Assembly: GCA_019747165.1 (NCBI GenBank)
Contig: JAIERC010000188.1
Coordinates: 1-7,284 of the forward strand
Length of the DNA stretch: 7,284 bases
Origin: Sphingomonas sp.
GTDB taxonomy: Bacteria > Pseudomonadota > Alphaproteobacteria > Sphingomonadales > Sphingomonadaceae
Direction: 5' to 3'
The notes under the pieces are model-generated. The model did not search any database. It was not told where the DNA came from and saw nothing but the letters and a program-made list of their open reading frames with translations. This document shows, piece by piece, positions 1 to 7,091 of the stretch; within the stretch, counting starts at the first letter, position 1, and each line of letters opens with the position of its first letter. A program made the position numbers and the translations under genes.

Positions 1-1189
1 CGCCCGCGCTCAGATCGGCCTGACCACCCAGCACTTCGGCCGGCAGCAGATCGACATCGATCCGGCCAATCCGATCCCCCGGTGCCAGAATAACGGTACG
101 CTCCACAACATTGCGCAATTGGCGGACATTGCCAGGCCATTCATAGCTTTGCAGCGCGACCATCGCATCGGGGGCGACCTCGGGTGTCGGCACCCGCCGC
201 TGCGACGCGTAATGGGCGACAAAATGCTCAACCAGCGCCGGAATATCCTCGCGTCGCTCGCTCAGGCCGGGGATCACCACCGGCACGACGTTGAGCCGGT
301 AATAAAGATCCTCGCGGAACCGCCCTTCAGCGATTTCCTCGGTCAGATTGCGGGCGGTTGCAGAGACCACACGTACATCGACCCGGACCAGCCGTTGCCC
401 GCCGATCCGGGTAAAGCTTTGATCGGTCAGCACGCGCAAAATGCGCCCCTGTGTCGCTAGCGGCATGTCGGCAATCTCATCAAGGAAGAGCGTGCCGCCA
501 TGCGCCTGTTCGAGCAGACCAGGACGAACGACATTGCCGCCCTCCTCCACCCCGAATAACTCCTCCTCAACCCGCTCAGGGGTCATTCGCGCGGCGCTCA
601 CCACCACGAATGGGGCAGCCGCACGCAGGCTCCAGCCATGCAGCAGGCGCGCGGCGACTTCTTTGCCAACCCCCGCCCCGCCCATTACCAGCACCCGGCT
701 GCCGGTTGAGGCAACGCGTTTCAGCGTTGCGCGCACGGCGTTGATCGCGCCGGAATTGCCGGTGAGATCATCTTCACGACCCGCCGATGCCCTCAGCGAG
801 GCGACTTCGCGCTTTAGCCGCTCGGTTTCGGTCGCGCGTTCGACAAGCAGCAAGAGCCGCTCGGCTTCGAACGGCTTTTCAATAAAATCAGCCGCCCCGC
901 GGCGGATCGCTGAAACAGCGGTGTCGAGATTGCCATGCCCCGAAATCACCAGCACCGGAATGGTTGGATCGCGGCGCTTCAATTCATCGAGCAATTCCAG
1001 ACCATCGAGCCGCGAATCCTTCAGCCAGACATCGAGCAGCACCAAAGATGGGCGGCGCATCGCGATGGCCTCAAGCGCGGCATCGCTATCGGCGGCACAG
1101 CGCGTCTCATAACCCTCATCCTCGAGCACGCCTGCAACGAGTTCGCGGATATCGAGTTCGTCATCGACGACGAGAATGTCGATCACCAT
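1..1189 (-). CDS. ntrX: NtrX, NtrC-family response regulator (partial, C-terminus off the window)
   Basis: Response regulator paired with NtrY. The visible 396 residues hold a receiver domain (about 1-120; acidic residues D9, D10 and E11, phospho-acceptor D53 in LLDVW, K105 in EKPF) and an AAA+ domain (about 140-385). The AAA+ part shows Walker A GGAGVGKE (170-177), Walker B LFLDEI (234-239), arginine-finger region FREDLYYRL (291-299) and sensor II WPGNVRQL (351-358). The GAFTGA sigma-54 contact motif is missing: between ELFG and EQA it reads VEEGGNVVRPGLL, four residues shorter than in the neighbouring NtrC. Loss of GAFTGA is a known trait of alphaproteobacterial NtrX (described for Brucella). 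The sensor I motif is SATARN where NtrC has AATNRD. The frame is open to the left edge; the Fis-type helix-turn-helix expected in the last 60 or so residues is not seen. The ATG overlaps the ntrY stop by one base (TAATG), suggesting translational coupling. The role in redox or nitrogen-linked control is inferred from the family. Confidence 0.95.
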   Translation of the reverse strand, partial: MVIDILVVDDELDIRELVAGVLEDEGYETRCAADSDAALEAIAMRRPSLVLLDVWLKDSRLDGLELLDELKRRDPTIPVLVISGHGNLDTAVSAIRRGAADFIEKPFEAERLLLLVERATETERLKREVASLRASAGREDDLTGNSGAINAVRATLKRVASTGSRVLVMGGAGVGKEVAARLLHGWSLRAAAPFVVVSAARMTPERVEEELFGVEEGGNVVRPGLLEQAHGGTLFLDEIADMPLATQGRILRVLTDQSFTRIGGQRLVRVDVRVVSATARNLTEEIAEGRFREDLYYRLNVVPVVIPGLSERREDIPALVEHFVAHYASQRRVPTPEVAPDAMVALQSYEWPGNVRQLRNVVERTVILAPGDRIGRIDVDLLPAEVLGGQADLSAG

Positions 1190-3438
1190 TAGCTGTTCCG
1201 ATTTCTGGTAAGGGCGGTGAGGCGGCTTTCATCGCTCGCCGGGATTTCCGGTTCCGTGTCGCTGCCCAGGCCAGCGAGCAGAGCCGCGTCAAAACTCAGC
1301 GTCACGATTGTGCCGCCACCGGGGCGATCAGCAAAGCTGATGGTACCGAAATGTTCTTCAACGATCTTTTTGACGATGGCGAGCCCCAGCCCGGTGCCCC
1401 GCGCGCGCGTTGTCATATAGGGTTCGATGATGCGATCCCGCTCGATCGGCAGCCCAACCCCGCTATCGGCCACCGAAACTGTGACCTGGCGGCCATCAAC
1501 GGGCTTAGCCAGGGTCAAGGTGACCTCCCGCTCGCCATCGACCGGCACATTTTCAAGCGCCTCGACGGCATTTTTGACGATATTGGTCAGCGCCTGGCCA
1601 ATTTGGCGACGATCACACGTCAACACGGGCGATGGATCATCATGCACGAGCGAAAAACGGATATCGCTATGCGCAACTTCGTGCAGAAACAGCGATTGCC
1701 GCGCGATATCGACCAGCGATTCCTCGCGGAACACAGGCTTTGGCATCCGCGCAAAGGACGAAAACTCATCGACGATCCGACGGAGATCGCCCACCTGGCG
1801 AACGATTGTTTCGGTCAGCCGGGTAAAGGTGCCGTCATCTTGGGCAATCTGCTTGCTATAACGGCGCTGCAGCCGTTCGGCCGCGAGCTGGATTGGGGTC
1901 AGCGGGTTCTTGATCTCATGCGCAATCCGCCGCGCCACGTCTGACCAGGCAGCGCGGCGCTGATCGAGCAATTGTTGGGTGATGTCGTCAAAGGTCAGCA
2001 CTTGTCCGTGTTCATCGCCGGTGATCTTCACCGCCAATGTCCGCGCTTCGCCGCGCGCCGTCACCTGCACCACCGCCTCGCTCGCTTCGCCGTCGAGCAA
2101 CGCGCCAAGTTCGGGCGAAACCTCGGTCAGCACGCGACCAACCGGGCTTGCCTCGCCCGTGCCAAGCAGCGTCATCGCCGAACTGTTGATCAGCCGGATC
2201 GCGCGATCTCCGTCAATCGAGATCACGCCGGCGGTAACGCCCGACATCACCGCTTCAATCAGGGCACGCCTACTATCGAGCTGATCATTGGCGGCGACCA
2301 GCGCGCTGGTCTGTTCCTGCAACCGACCGGTCATGGCGTTAAAGGCGTTGGCGAGCGTGCCGACCTCGTCCTGGGTTTTGGGTGCCGCCACACGCGCCGT
2401 CAGATCGCCCCGTTCAACGCGCCGGGCCGCCGATACAAGCTCGCCCACAGGCCGCACGAGCCTGTCTGCAACCGTCAGCGCAATCCATACTGCGATGCCG
2501 ATAATCAGAAGCGAGATACCCAATAGCGCCGCATTAAATTGCAGCTGAAGCGAGCGAGAGCGCTTCAACAACGCGCGATAATCACCAACAAGCGCGTTGC
2601 CACGCTTCAGCAATTGCGTGGTCTGCGAATCAAACACGCGCGTTACATAGAGATAATTATCCTGCCCATAATCGAGCCGCGCCAATGCGCCCGGTGCCTC
2701 AAGACTCTCGATCAGAACGGTTTTCTTACCGGCCTTTAGCTGTGCGACCATCTTCGGGGTCACCACCTTATTGAGATCGCGATCATAGGGATCGACCAGC
2801 GCCAGCGAAATTGGCTGACCATCGGCGGTCAAATGAACGATAATTGCTTCGGAAAGTTCGCGCTTATAGGTTTGCAGGAAAAGATCGCGGATGAATTCCT
2901 TGCTGTCGATTGGGTTGGTGCGGAGCGATGTGGCCAAATCGCCGCTCATCGCCACCAGCGCGCGATCGACGCGATCAAGCTCGTCATGATAGTTTTTCTG
3001 GCCGATGATCGCGGCATCCTCGAACATGTTGCGCGCGCGATCCGAGAACCAGAATTCTACGCCATATTGGAACAACAGCGAGGCAAAGATCACGACCAAC
3101 AGGGTCGGCACCGCAGCGATCACCGAAAACATCGCCACTAGACGGACATGCAATCGCCCCGTGCCGCCAATCGGTGACAGCGTTGCGCGTCGCATCGCCA
3201 CGCGGCGGCCAAAGAGAACCAGTAGCGCAATCCCCGGCAGCAAATTGGCAACCAACAACAGGGCAACCAGCGGCGGCGACAATAGCTTTTGGGGTGCACT
3301 CTCCCCAGTGATGATAAAATAGCTAATGATTCCAATTGCGACCGCGCCACCTAGCACGGCAAGCTCGACAACCGGGGTAACCGAAAAGATGCTTTTCGGG
3401 TGCGTCGGTACATCGGCGAGTGCGGTGGCGGTCGTCAT
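1189..3438 (-). CDS. ntrY: NtrY, membrane-bound sensor histidine kinase
   Basis: Inner-membrane histidine kinase that should phosphorylate NtrX. Numbered from the ATG at 3438 (749 residues): three N-terminal hydrophobic segments (about 20-45, 53-77, 97-123), an extracytoplasmic region (about 127-299), a fourth membrane segment (302-324), a HAMP linker (324-375), a PAS domain (about 391-487), a HisKA domain with HEIKNPLTPIQ (phospho-acceptor H507) and a HATPase domain with N-box NIVKNAVEA (N623), G1 box DSGVGLP (658-664) and G2 box GTGLGL (681-686). Arginines between segments 2 and 3 fit a cytoplasmic loop. This architecture separates it from soluble NtrB. The start is uncertain: the frame stays open to a GTG at 3477, with another ATG at 3468, and no candidate has a clear ribosome-binding site. 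I prefer 3438 because the 13 extra codons use AT-ending triplets (CAA, CGA, TGT, TGT, ATT) unlike the rest. The physical signal is unknown; low oxygen or redox sensing is reported for Brucella NtrY. Confidence 0.95.
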   Translation of the reverse strand: MTTATALADVPTHPKSIFSVTPVVELAVLGGAVAIGIISYFIITGESAPQKLLSPPLVALLLVANLLPGIALLVLFGRRVAMRRATLSPIGGTGRLHVRLVAMFSVIAAVPTLLVVIFASLLFQYGVEFWFSDRARNMFEDAAIIGQKNYHDELDRVDRALVAMSGDLATSLRTNPIDSKEFIRDLFLQTYKRELSEAIIVHLTADGQPISLALVDPYDRDLNKVVTPKMVAQLKAGKKTVLIESLEAPGALARLDYGQDNYLYVTRVFDSQTTQLLKRGNALVGDYRALLKRSRSLQLQFNAALLGISLLIIGIAVWIALTVADRLVRPVGELVSAARRVERGDLTARVAAPKTQDEVGTLANAFNAMTGRLQEQTSALVAANDQLDSRRALIEAVMSGVTAGVISIDGDRAIRLINSSAMTLLGTGEASPVGRVLTEVSPELGALLDGEASEAVVQVTARGEARTLAVKITGDEHGQVLTFDDITQQLLDQRRAAWSDVARRIAHEIKNPLTPIQLAAERLQRRYSKQIAQDDGTFTRLTETIVRQVGDLRRIVDEFSSFARMPKPVFREESLVDIARQSLFLHEVAHSDIRFSLVHDDPSPVLTCDRRQIGQALTNIVKNAVEALENVPVDGEREVTLTLAKPVDGRQVTVSVADSGVGLPIERDRIIEPYMTTRARGTGLGLAIVKKIVEEHFGTISFADRPGGGTIVTLSFDAALLAGLGSDTEPEIPASDESRLTALTRNRNS

Positions 3439-3485
3439 CGTGGCCAGAATACAACACAATCGTTGCATCGAGAACACACAAAACC

Positions 3486-3499
3486 ACAGGTCAACCTGT
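3486..3499. repeat. 14-base palindrome in the ntrC-ntrY gap (possible operator)
   Basis: The sequence acaggt-ca-acctgt has perfect 6-base arms around a 2-base centre. It sits in the 91-base gap between the ntrC stop (3530) and the preferred ntrY start (3438), the largest gap inside the cluster. On the minus strand it contains TTGACC, a good -35 element, but no convincing -10 lies 16-18 bases downstream. The arms are too short for a terminator and no U-tract follows. It could be an operator for an internal ntrYX promoter or a chance palindrome. Confidence 0.3.
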
Positions 3500-3529
3500 A
3501 TCAGCGTCGTACGGTCGTGCCGGAAAAGG

Positions 3530-4963
3530 TCAGGAGGCTGTATCCGGCGTCACAACGTCGATGCCTAGCGTGTCGAGCCGCTTGCGTAACGTATTGCGGT
3601 TGATGCCCAGCGCACGGGCGGCGCGCAATTGATTGCCGCCATGACGTGCAAGGACAGCCTCAATCAACGGACGTTCCACCTCACCGATAATCCGGTCATA
3701 AAGTGAGCCATCATCAAACGCCGCCGGATCTTCCCGCGTCAGCCGATCAAGCCTTGCGCGGATCGCCGCGCCGATATCAGCATCAGCATTGATCGGCGAC
3801 ACTGCCGGGCTGGTCGCGCCCAACATTGCCTGCACGCCTTCAGCACCAATCACTTCATCGCGCGTGAGCACGGCGATCCGGCGCATCGTATTTTCCAGCT
3901 CGCGTACATTGCCCGGCCAGTCATGGCCCTCCAGCAGGACCACCGCCGCGTCGCTCAATTGTTTGCGCGGCAGCCCTTGCACCGCTGCCTCATCAAGGAA
4001 ATGCCGCGCGAGCAAGGCGATGTCCTGGCGTCGTTCACGCAGCGCCGGCAGCGCGATCGGCACCACGTTCAGCCGGTAAAACAGGTCTTCGCGAAACTTG
4101 CCCTGCGCCACGAAGAGAGAAAGGTCGCGGTTGGTCGCGGCAACAATGCGCACATCCGCGCGGATCGTCCGCGCGCCGCCTACTGTCGTAAACTCGCCCG
4201 ATTGCAACACGCGCAGCAGCCGGGTCTGCGCCTCCATTGGCATGTCGCCGATTTCGTCGAGGAACAGCGTGCCCCCTGCTGCCTGTTCAAACCGCCCTGC
4301 TGACCGCGCTTGCGCGCCAGTGAACGCACCGCGTTCATGCCCGAACAGTTCGGCTTCGATCAGTTCGCGCGGGATTGCCGCCATGTTGATCGCCAGAAAC
4401 GGCGCCTGCCGCCTTGGCCCCAGATCATGTACGGCGCGCGCCACCAGTTCCTTGCCGGTGCCCGATTCACCTGAAATCAGCACGGTAAGGTCGTTGGAGA
4501 CAACCCGGGCGATGATCCGGTACACGTCCTGCATCGCCGGCGACCGGCCAATCAGCGGCAAGCCATCGCTGACCGGATCAAGGTTGGTTTCGGGCAGCTG
4601 GCTGCGTTCAAGCGCGCCCTTTACCGCCCGCGCCAGCACATCAAGATCGAACGGTTTGGGCAGATAATCAAACGCGCCAACTTCGGTCGCGCGCACCGCA
4701 GTGGTCAGCGTGTTTTGCGCCGACAGGATGATGATCGACAGGCTCGGGTGTTGCGCGAGCAGCGTCGCGACCATGTCCAACCCATTGCCATCGGGTAAAA
4801 CAACATCGGTGATCAGCAGATCGGGCAACCCGGCGGCCAGCTGGACATGCATGTCGGCCAGCGTGCCCACTGTCTTGACGTCATGGCCTAGCCGCCGCAG
4901 CGCCTGGCCAACCACAGTCCGGATTGCCCCATCGTCGTCGACGACCAATATCCGCCCACTCAT
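3530..4963 (-). CDS. ntrC: NtrC, sigma-54-dependent nitrogen response regulator
   Basis: Cytoplasmic regulator that, when phosphorylated by NtrB under nitrogen limitation, forms an ATPase ring and opens sigma-54 promoters of nitrogen-assimilation genes (family knowledge). The 477 residues show a receiver domain (D9-D11, phospho-acceptor D53 in LLITDVVLPDGNG, K103 in LPKPF), an AAA+ domain with Walker A GESGTGKE (165-172), an intact GAFTGA loop (212-217), Walker B GTLFLDEIGD (231-240), sensor I AATNRD (275-280), arginine-finger region FREDLFYRL (290-298) and WPGNVREL (349-356), and a C-terminal Fis-type helix-turn-helix (about 443-465, GGNQLRAARALGINRNTLRK). Length and motif set are normal for NtrC. 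Its ATG overlaps the ntrB stop as ATGA, so translation is probably coupled. NtrC rather than another sigma-54 activator is called from the adjacent NtrB and dusB-ntrBC-ntrYX order. GAFTGA is intact, unlike Rhodobacter capsulatus NtrC, which works without sigma-54. Confidence 0.97.
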   Translation of the reverse strand: MSGRILVVDDDGAIRTVVGQALRRLGHDVKTVGTLADMHVQLAAGLPDLLITDVVLPDGNGLDMVATLLAQHPSLSIIILSAQNTLTTAVRATEVGAFDYLPKPFDLDVLARAVKGALERSQLPETNLDPVSDGLPLIGRSPAMQDVYRIIARVVSNDLTVLISGESGTGKELVARAVHDLGPRRQAPFLAINMAAIPRELIEAELFGHERGAFTGAQARSAGRFEQAAGGTLFLDEIGDMPMEAQTRLLRVLQSGEFTTVGGARTIRADVRIVAATNRDLSLFVAQGKFREDLFYRLNVVPIALPALRERRQDIALLARHFLDEAAVQGLPRKQLSDAAVVLLEGHDWPGNVRELENTMRRIAVLTRDEVIGAEGVQAMLGATSPAVSPINADADIGAAIRARLDRLTREDPAAFDDGSLYDRIIGEVERPLIEAVLARHGGNQLRAARALGINRNTLRKRLDTLGIDVVTPDTAS

Positions 4964-6021
4964 CGTGCCACCGCCGGCAGCAACAGTCGGAAAACGGTCT
5001 GTTCGGGTACGCCCTCACGCGCATATTGGATGATGCCCCCCATATCGCGCACTAGCTTCTCGACCAGCGCCAGGCCGAGCCCCTGCCCCTCTGGCTTGCC
5101 CGACACGAAGGGATCGAACAGATTATCAGCGATATCGGCCGGCGCGCCTGGGCCATTATCGATCACGCAGAGTTCGATCGGCAGGCGCTGGCGCGGCTTT
5201 CCCGGTGATGCGGGCAGGGCCATACCGTGGCGATAGGCAGTGGTCAGCATGACTCGCCGATCCGCCTGACGATGAGTGGCCTCACAGGCATTTTTGAGCA
5301 GATTGAGCACAACTTGCAGCATCGCATCGCGATCAATCTGGACCTCGGGCAGCGACGGATCAAAGCGTTCGACGATCAGCACATCGCGCGCAAAACCGGC
5401 CATCGCGACGCGCCGGGCATGATCGAGTATCGGATAGATATTGTGCGGTGCAGGGGCCAGCGGACGGGTATCGGTGAAATCCTGCATTCGGTCGATCAGC
5501 GCAGCGATCCGATCGACTTCGGTGACAATTAATGTCGTCAATTCCTGCGTGTCGCCAGCATCCACGCCATCAGCCAGTAATTGCGCGGCCCCCCTGATGC
5601 CCGACAAAGGATTTTTGATTTCATGAGCCAGCATTGCCGCCGCGCCAACTGCCGATCGCGCCGCGACGCGATCAGCCTGACCGAGCCGCCGCGACGCACC
5701 GCCATGGTGCAGGGTGATTATCCGCCAGCCAGGGTGATCGGCAACCATTGCTTCGATAAAGTCGATGCGGACTCGCCCGCCGCGCGCAATCTCGATGATC
5801 GAGTCATAGGCAGCAAAGCCGAGCCCGGCACGGCGATCCCGATAGCCTGCTGGCAGTGCTAATATCGCCCCCAATTCCTGCCCTTGCATGGCGCGTTCAG
5901 AAATGTTGAGCAGGAGCTCGGCCTCGCTATTGGCATAAGCGATCAGTCCATCTGGACTTACCAGCACCACCGGCACCGGCAAAGCGGCCAGCAGTTCGGC
6001 GAAATGCGGCCGTGGCGGCAT
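4960..6021 (-). CDS. ntrB: NtrB, soluble nitrogen-regulation histidine kinase/phosphatase
   Basis: Cytoplasmic partner of NtrC; in this family PII proteins switch it between kinase and phosphatase activity. Numbered from the ATG at 6021 (353 residues): an N-terminal PAS domain (about 5-105, with VVLVSPDGLIAYANSEAELLL), a HisKA domain with MLAHEIKNPLSGIRGAAQLL (H133), and a HATPase domain with N-box NLLKNACEA (N244), G1 box DNGPGAP (288-294), FDPFVSGK, and G2 box GQGLGL (312-317). No membrane segment is visible, which fits NtrB and separates it from NtrY. The frame extends five codons further to a TTG at 6036; neither start has an evident Shine-Dalgarno, and ATG is preferred because TTG is rare. 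The start lies 20 bases after the dusB stop, so co-transcription with dusB is likely. The stop overlaps the ntrC start by four bases (ATGA). Confidence 0.96.
   Translation of the reverse strand: MPPRPHFAELLAALPVPVVLVSPDGLIAYANSEAELLLNISERAMQGQELGAILALPAGYRDRRAGLGFAAYDSIIEIARGGRVRIDFIEAMVADHPGWRIITLHHGGASRRLGQADRVAARSAVGAAAMLAHEIKNPLSGIRGAAQLLADGVDAGDTQELTTLIVTEVDRIAALIDRMQDFTDTRPLAPAPHNIYPILDHARRVAMAGFARDVLIVERFDPSLPEVQIDRDAMLQVVLNLLKNACEATHRQADRRVMLTTAYRHGMALPASPGKPRQRLPIELCVIDNGPGAPADIADNLFDPFVSGKPEGQGLGLALVEKLVRDMGGIIQYAREGVPEQTVFRLLLPAVAR
5695..5711 (-). promoter_or_regulatory. Possible intragenic NtrC-binding box within ntrB
   Basis: On the minus strand the 17 bases TGCACCATGGCGGTGCG hold the dyad GCACC-N5-GGTGC. 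They match the enteric NtrC enhancer form TGCACCA-N3-TGGTGCA at 12 of 14 specified positions. The site lies about 730 bases upstream of the ntrC start, inside the codons for the HHGGAS stretch of NtrB. I found no second full match in the window. NtrC sites act at a distance, so autoregulation is possible, but a coding coincidence is just as likely and no sigma-54 promoter is seen nearby. Confidence 0.22.
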
Positions 6022-6041
6022 CTGAGGTGCAGTCAAACCGA

Positions 6042-7040
6042 TCAGGCGGCTTTCAGCGCACGATAGGGGGCATAGAATTCTGCCAGCATCGCCAGCACCG
6101 TCTTGGGATCGGCCTGCTGGTTTACGCGATTGCGGAATTCAGCAGACCCGTGCAGCCCGCGCGTATACCAGCCGATATGCTTGCGGGCCAAGTTGACACC
6201 GGTTTCGTTACCATAGAGTGAGAGCATCTCTTCATACTGGCCTATAATTGCATGATATTGTTCGTCCAGCGACGGATCCGCAACCGGCCGACCACTGGCG
6301 AACCATTCCATGACCTGGCCGAGCAGCCAGGGCCGTCCATAGGCACCGCGTCCGATCATCACGCCATCCGCCCCCGACTGGGCAAGCGCGGTTTCTGCAT
6401 CTTCAATCGAGCAGATGTCGCCATTGACGATGACGGGCAGCTTTACTGCTTCCTTCACCTTGCGGACAAAGGCCCAATCAGCGCTGCCCTTGTACATTTG
6501 GCACCGCGTCCGACCATGCACGGTGATCAGCTTAATGCCCAGATCCTCGGCAATCCGCGCAAGCTCGGGGGCGTTCAGGCTGTCATGATTCCAGCCCATC
6601 CGCATTTTGAGCGTGACGGGCACCTCCACCGCCTTCACCGTCGCCTCAATGATTGCAGCGGCGAGTGGCAAATCGCGCATCAGCGCGGAGCCGGCATCGC
6701 CATTGACGATCTTCTTGACCGGGCAGCCCATGTTGATGTCGATGATCGCGGCGCCGCGATCGGCATTCAGCTTCGCTGCCTCACCCATCTCGCGTGGCGA
6801 ACAGCCGGCCAACTGCATTGAGATCGGCTCCTCGACCGGGTCCCACGCTGCCTTTTGCAAAGACTGACGCGTTTCGCGGATCATTGCCTGGCTGGCGATC
6901 ATTTCGGAGACGTTGAGGCCCGAACCATAGCGCCGCACCAGCCGCCGGAACGGCATGTCGGTGACGCCAGTCATCGGCGCGAGGAGCACGGGGCTCTCGA
7001 TCCGCACCGGACCGATCTGAATGGGGGCGAGTGTCGTCAT
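6042..7040 (-). CDS. dusB: DusB-type tRNA-dihydrouridine synthase (NifR3 family)
   Basis: FMN enzyme that reduces specific uridines to dihydrouridine in the tRNA D-loop using NADPH (U17 in E. coli for DusB). The 332-residue product is a TIM barrel of normal length, with the opening family motif SPVLLAPMTGVTDMPFRRL (16-34), the catalytic cysteine C106 in DINMGCPVKK, K146 in TLKMRMGW, H175 in VHGRTR, NGDI (206-209) and the phosphate-binding GVMIGRGA (226-233). The frame is open upstream to 7169, but the ATG at 7040 is chosen because homology begins at MTTLAPIQIGPVRI and the extension would overlap the divergent ispD start. The ribosome-binding region (CAGGCAG, ending 3 bases before ATG) is weak and lies in a hairpin. 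In many alphaproteobacteria this gene, formerly nifR3, is the first gene of the ntrBC operon, as it appears here. No regulatory role of the enzyme itself is shown by the sequence. Confidence 0.96.
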   Translation of the reverse strand: MTTLAPIQIGPVRIESPVLLAPMTGVTDMPFRRLVRRYGSGLNVSEMIASQAMIRETRQSLQKAAWDPVEEPISMQLAGCSPREMGEAAKLNADRGAAIIDINMGCPVKKIVNGDAGSALMRDLPLAAAIIEATVKAVEVPVTLKMRMGWNHDSLNAPELARIAEDLGIKLITVHGRTRCQMYKGSADWAFVRKVKEAVKLPVIVNGDICSIEDAETALAQSGADGVMIGRGAYGRPWLLGQVMEWFASGRPVADPSLDEQYHAIIGQYEEMLSLYGNETGVNLARKHIGWYTRGLHGSAEFRNRVNQQADPKTVLAMLAEFYAPYRALKAA

Positions 7041-7043
7041 GAT

Positions 7044-7062
7044 CTGCCTGAAAAACAGGCAG
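7044..7062 (-). promoter_or_regulatory. Hairpin over the dusB ribosome-binding region
   Basis: A perfect inverted repeat, ctgcctg-aaaaa-caggcag on the plus strand, gives the dusB mRNA a 7-bp stem with a U5 loop. The 3' arm CAGGCAG ends three bases before the ATG at 7040 and contains the only Shine-Dalgarno-like bases available. Folding would mask the ribosome-binding site. No U-tract follows the stem in either direction, so it is not a typical terminator. The structure is clear from the sequence; a regulatory function is inference. Confidence 0.45.
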
Positions 7063-7091
7063 CGTCTAACGATGACACGCCAAGCTGGCAA
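7063..7091 (-). promoter_or_regulatory. Candidate sigma-70-type promoter for dusB-ntrBC(-ntrYX)
   Basis: Reading leftwards, TTGCCA (plus-strand 7086-7091; 5 of 6 to TTGACA) is separated by exactly 17 bases from TAGACG (plus-strand 7063-7068; only 3 of 6 to TATAAT). It is the best spaced pair I found in the 89-base divergent gap. Transcription would begin within or just before the hairpin at 7044-7062. The -10 is poor, so this is tentative. No comparable pair was seen for the rightward ispD gene. Confidence 0.3.

Noticed and set aside
441..1112. Plus-strand open frame of 223 codons antisense to ntrX
   Set aside because: Ser/Arg-rich low-complexity translation lying wholly within ntrX; a codon-bias shadow.
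964..1944. Plus-strand open frame of 326 codons antisense to ntrX and ntrY
   Set aside because: It spans the junction of two well-supported minus-strand genes, and its product is rich in Arg, His, Ala and Gln with no recognisable domain, as expected of an antisense shadow frame in GC-rich DNA.
2150..2165. Sigma-54 promoter-like sequence on the minus strand (TTGGCACGGGCGAGGC) inside ntrY
   Set aside because: The -24 half fits but the -12 half is AGGC instead of TTGC, and it lies in coding sequence with no gene start downstream.
3519..3548. Inverted repeat GCCGGA / TCCGGC around the ntrC stop, as a possible terminator
   Set aside because: Six-base arms with an 18-base loop and no U-tract; the first genes and ntrYX are probably read through.
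4098..4667. Plus-strand open frame of 189 codons antisense to ntrC
   Set aside because: Entirely opposite the conserved AAA+ domain of NtrC, no domain seen, Ser/Arg-rich composition.
6252..6821. Plus-strand open frame of 189 codons antisense to dusB
   Set aside because: Opposite the conserved catalytic core of DusB; no motif or ribosome-binding site supports it.
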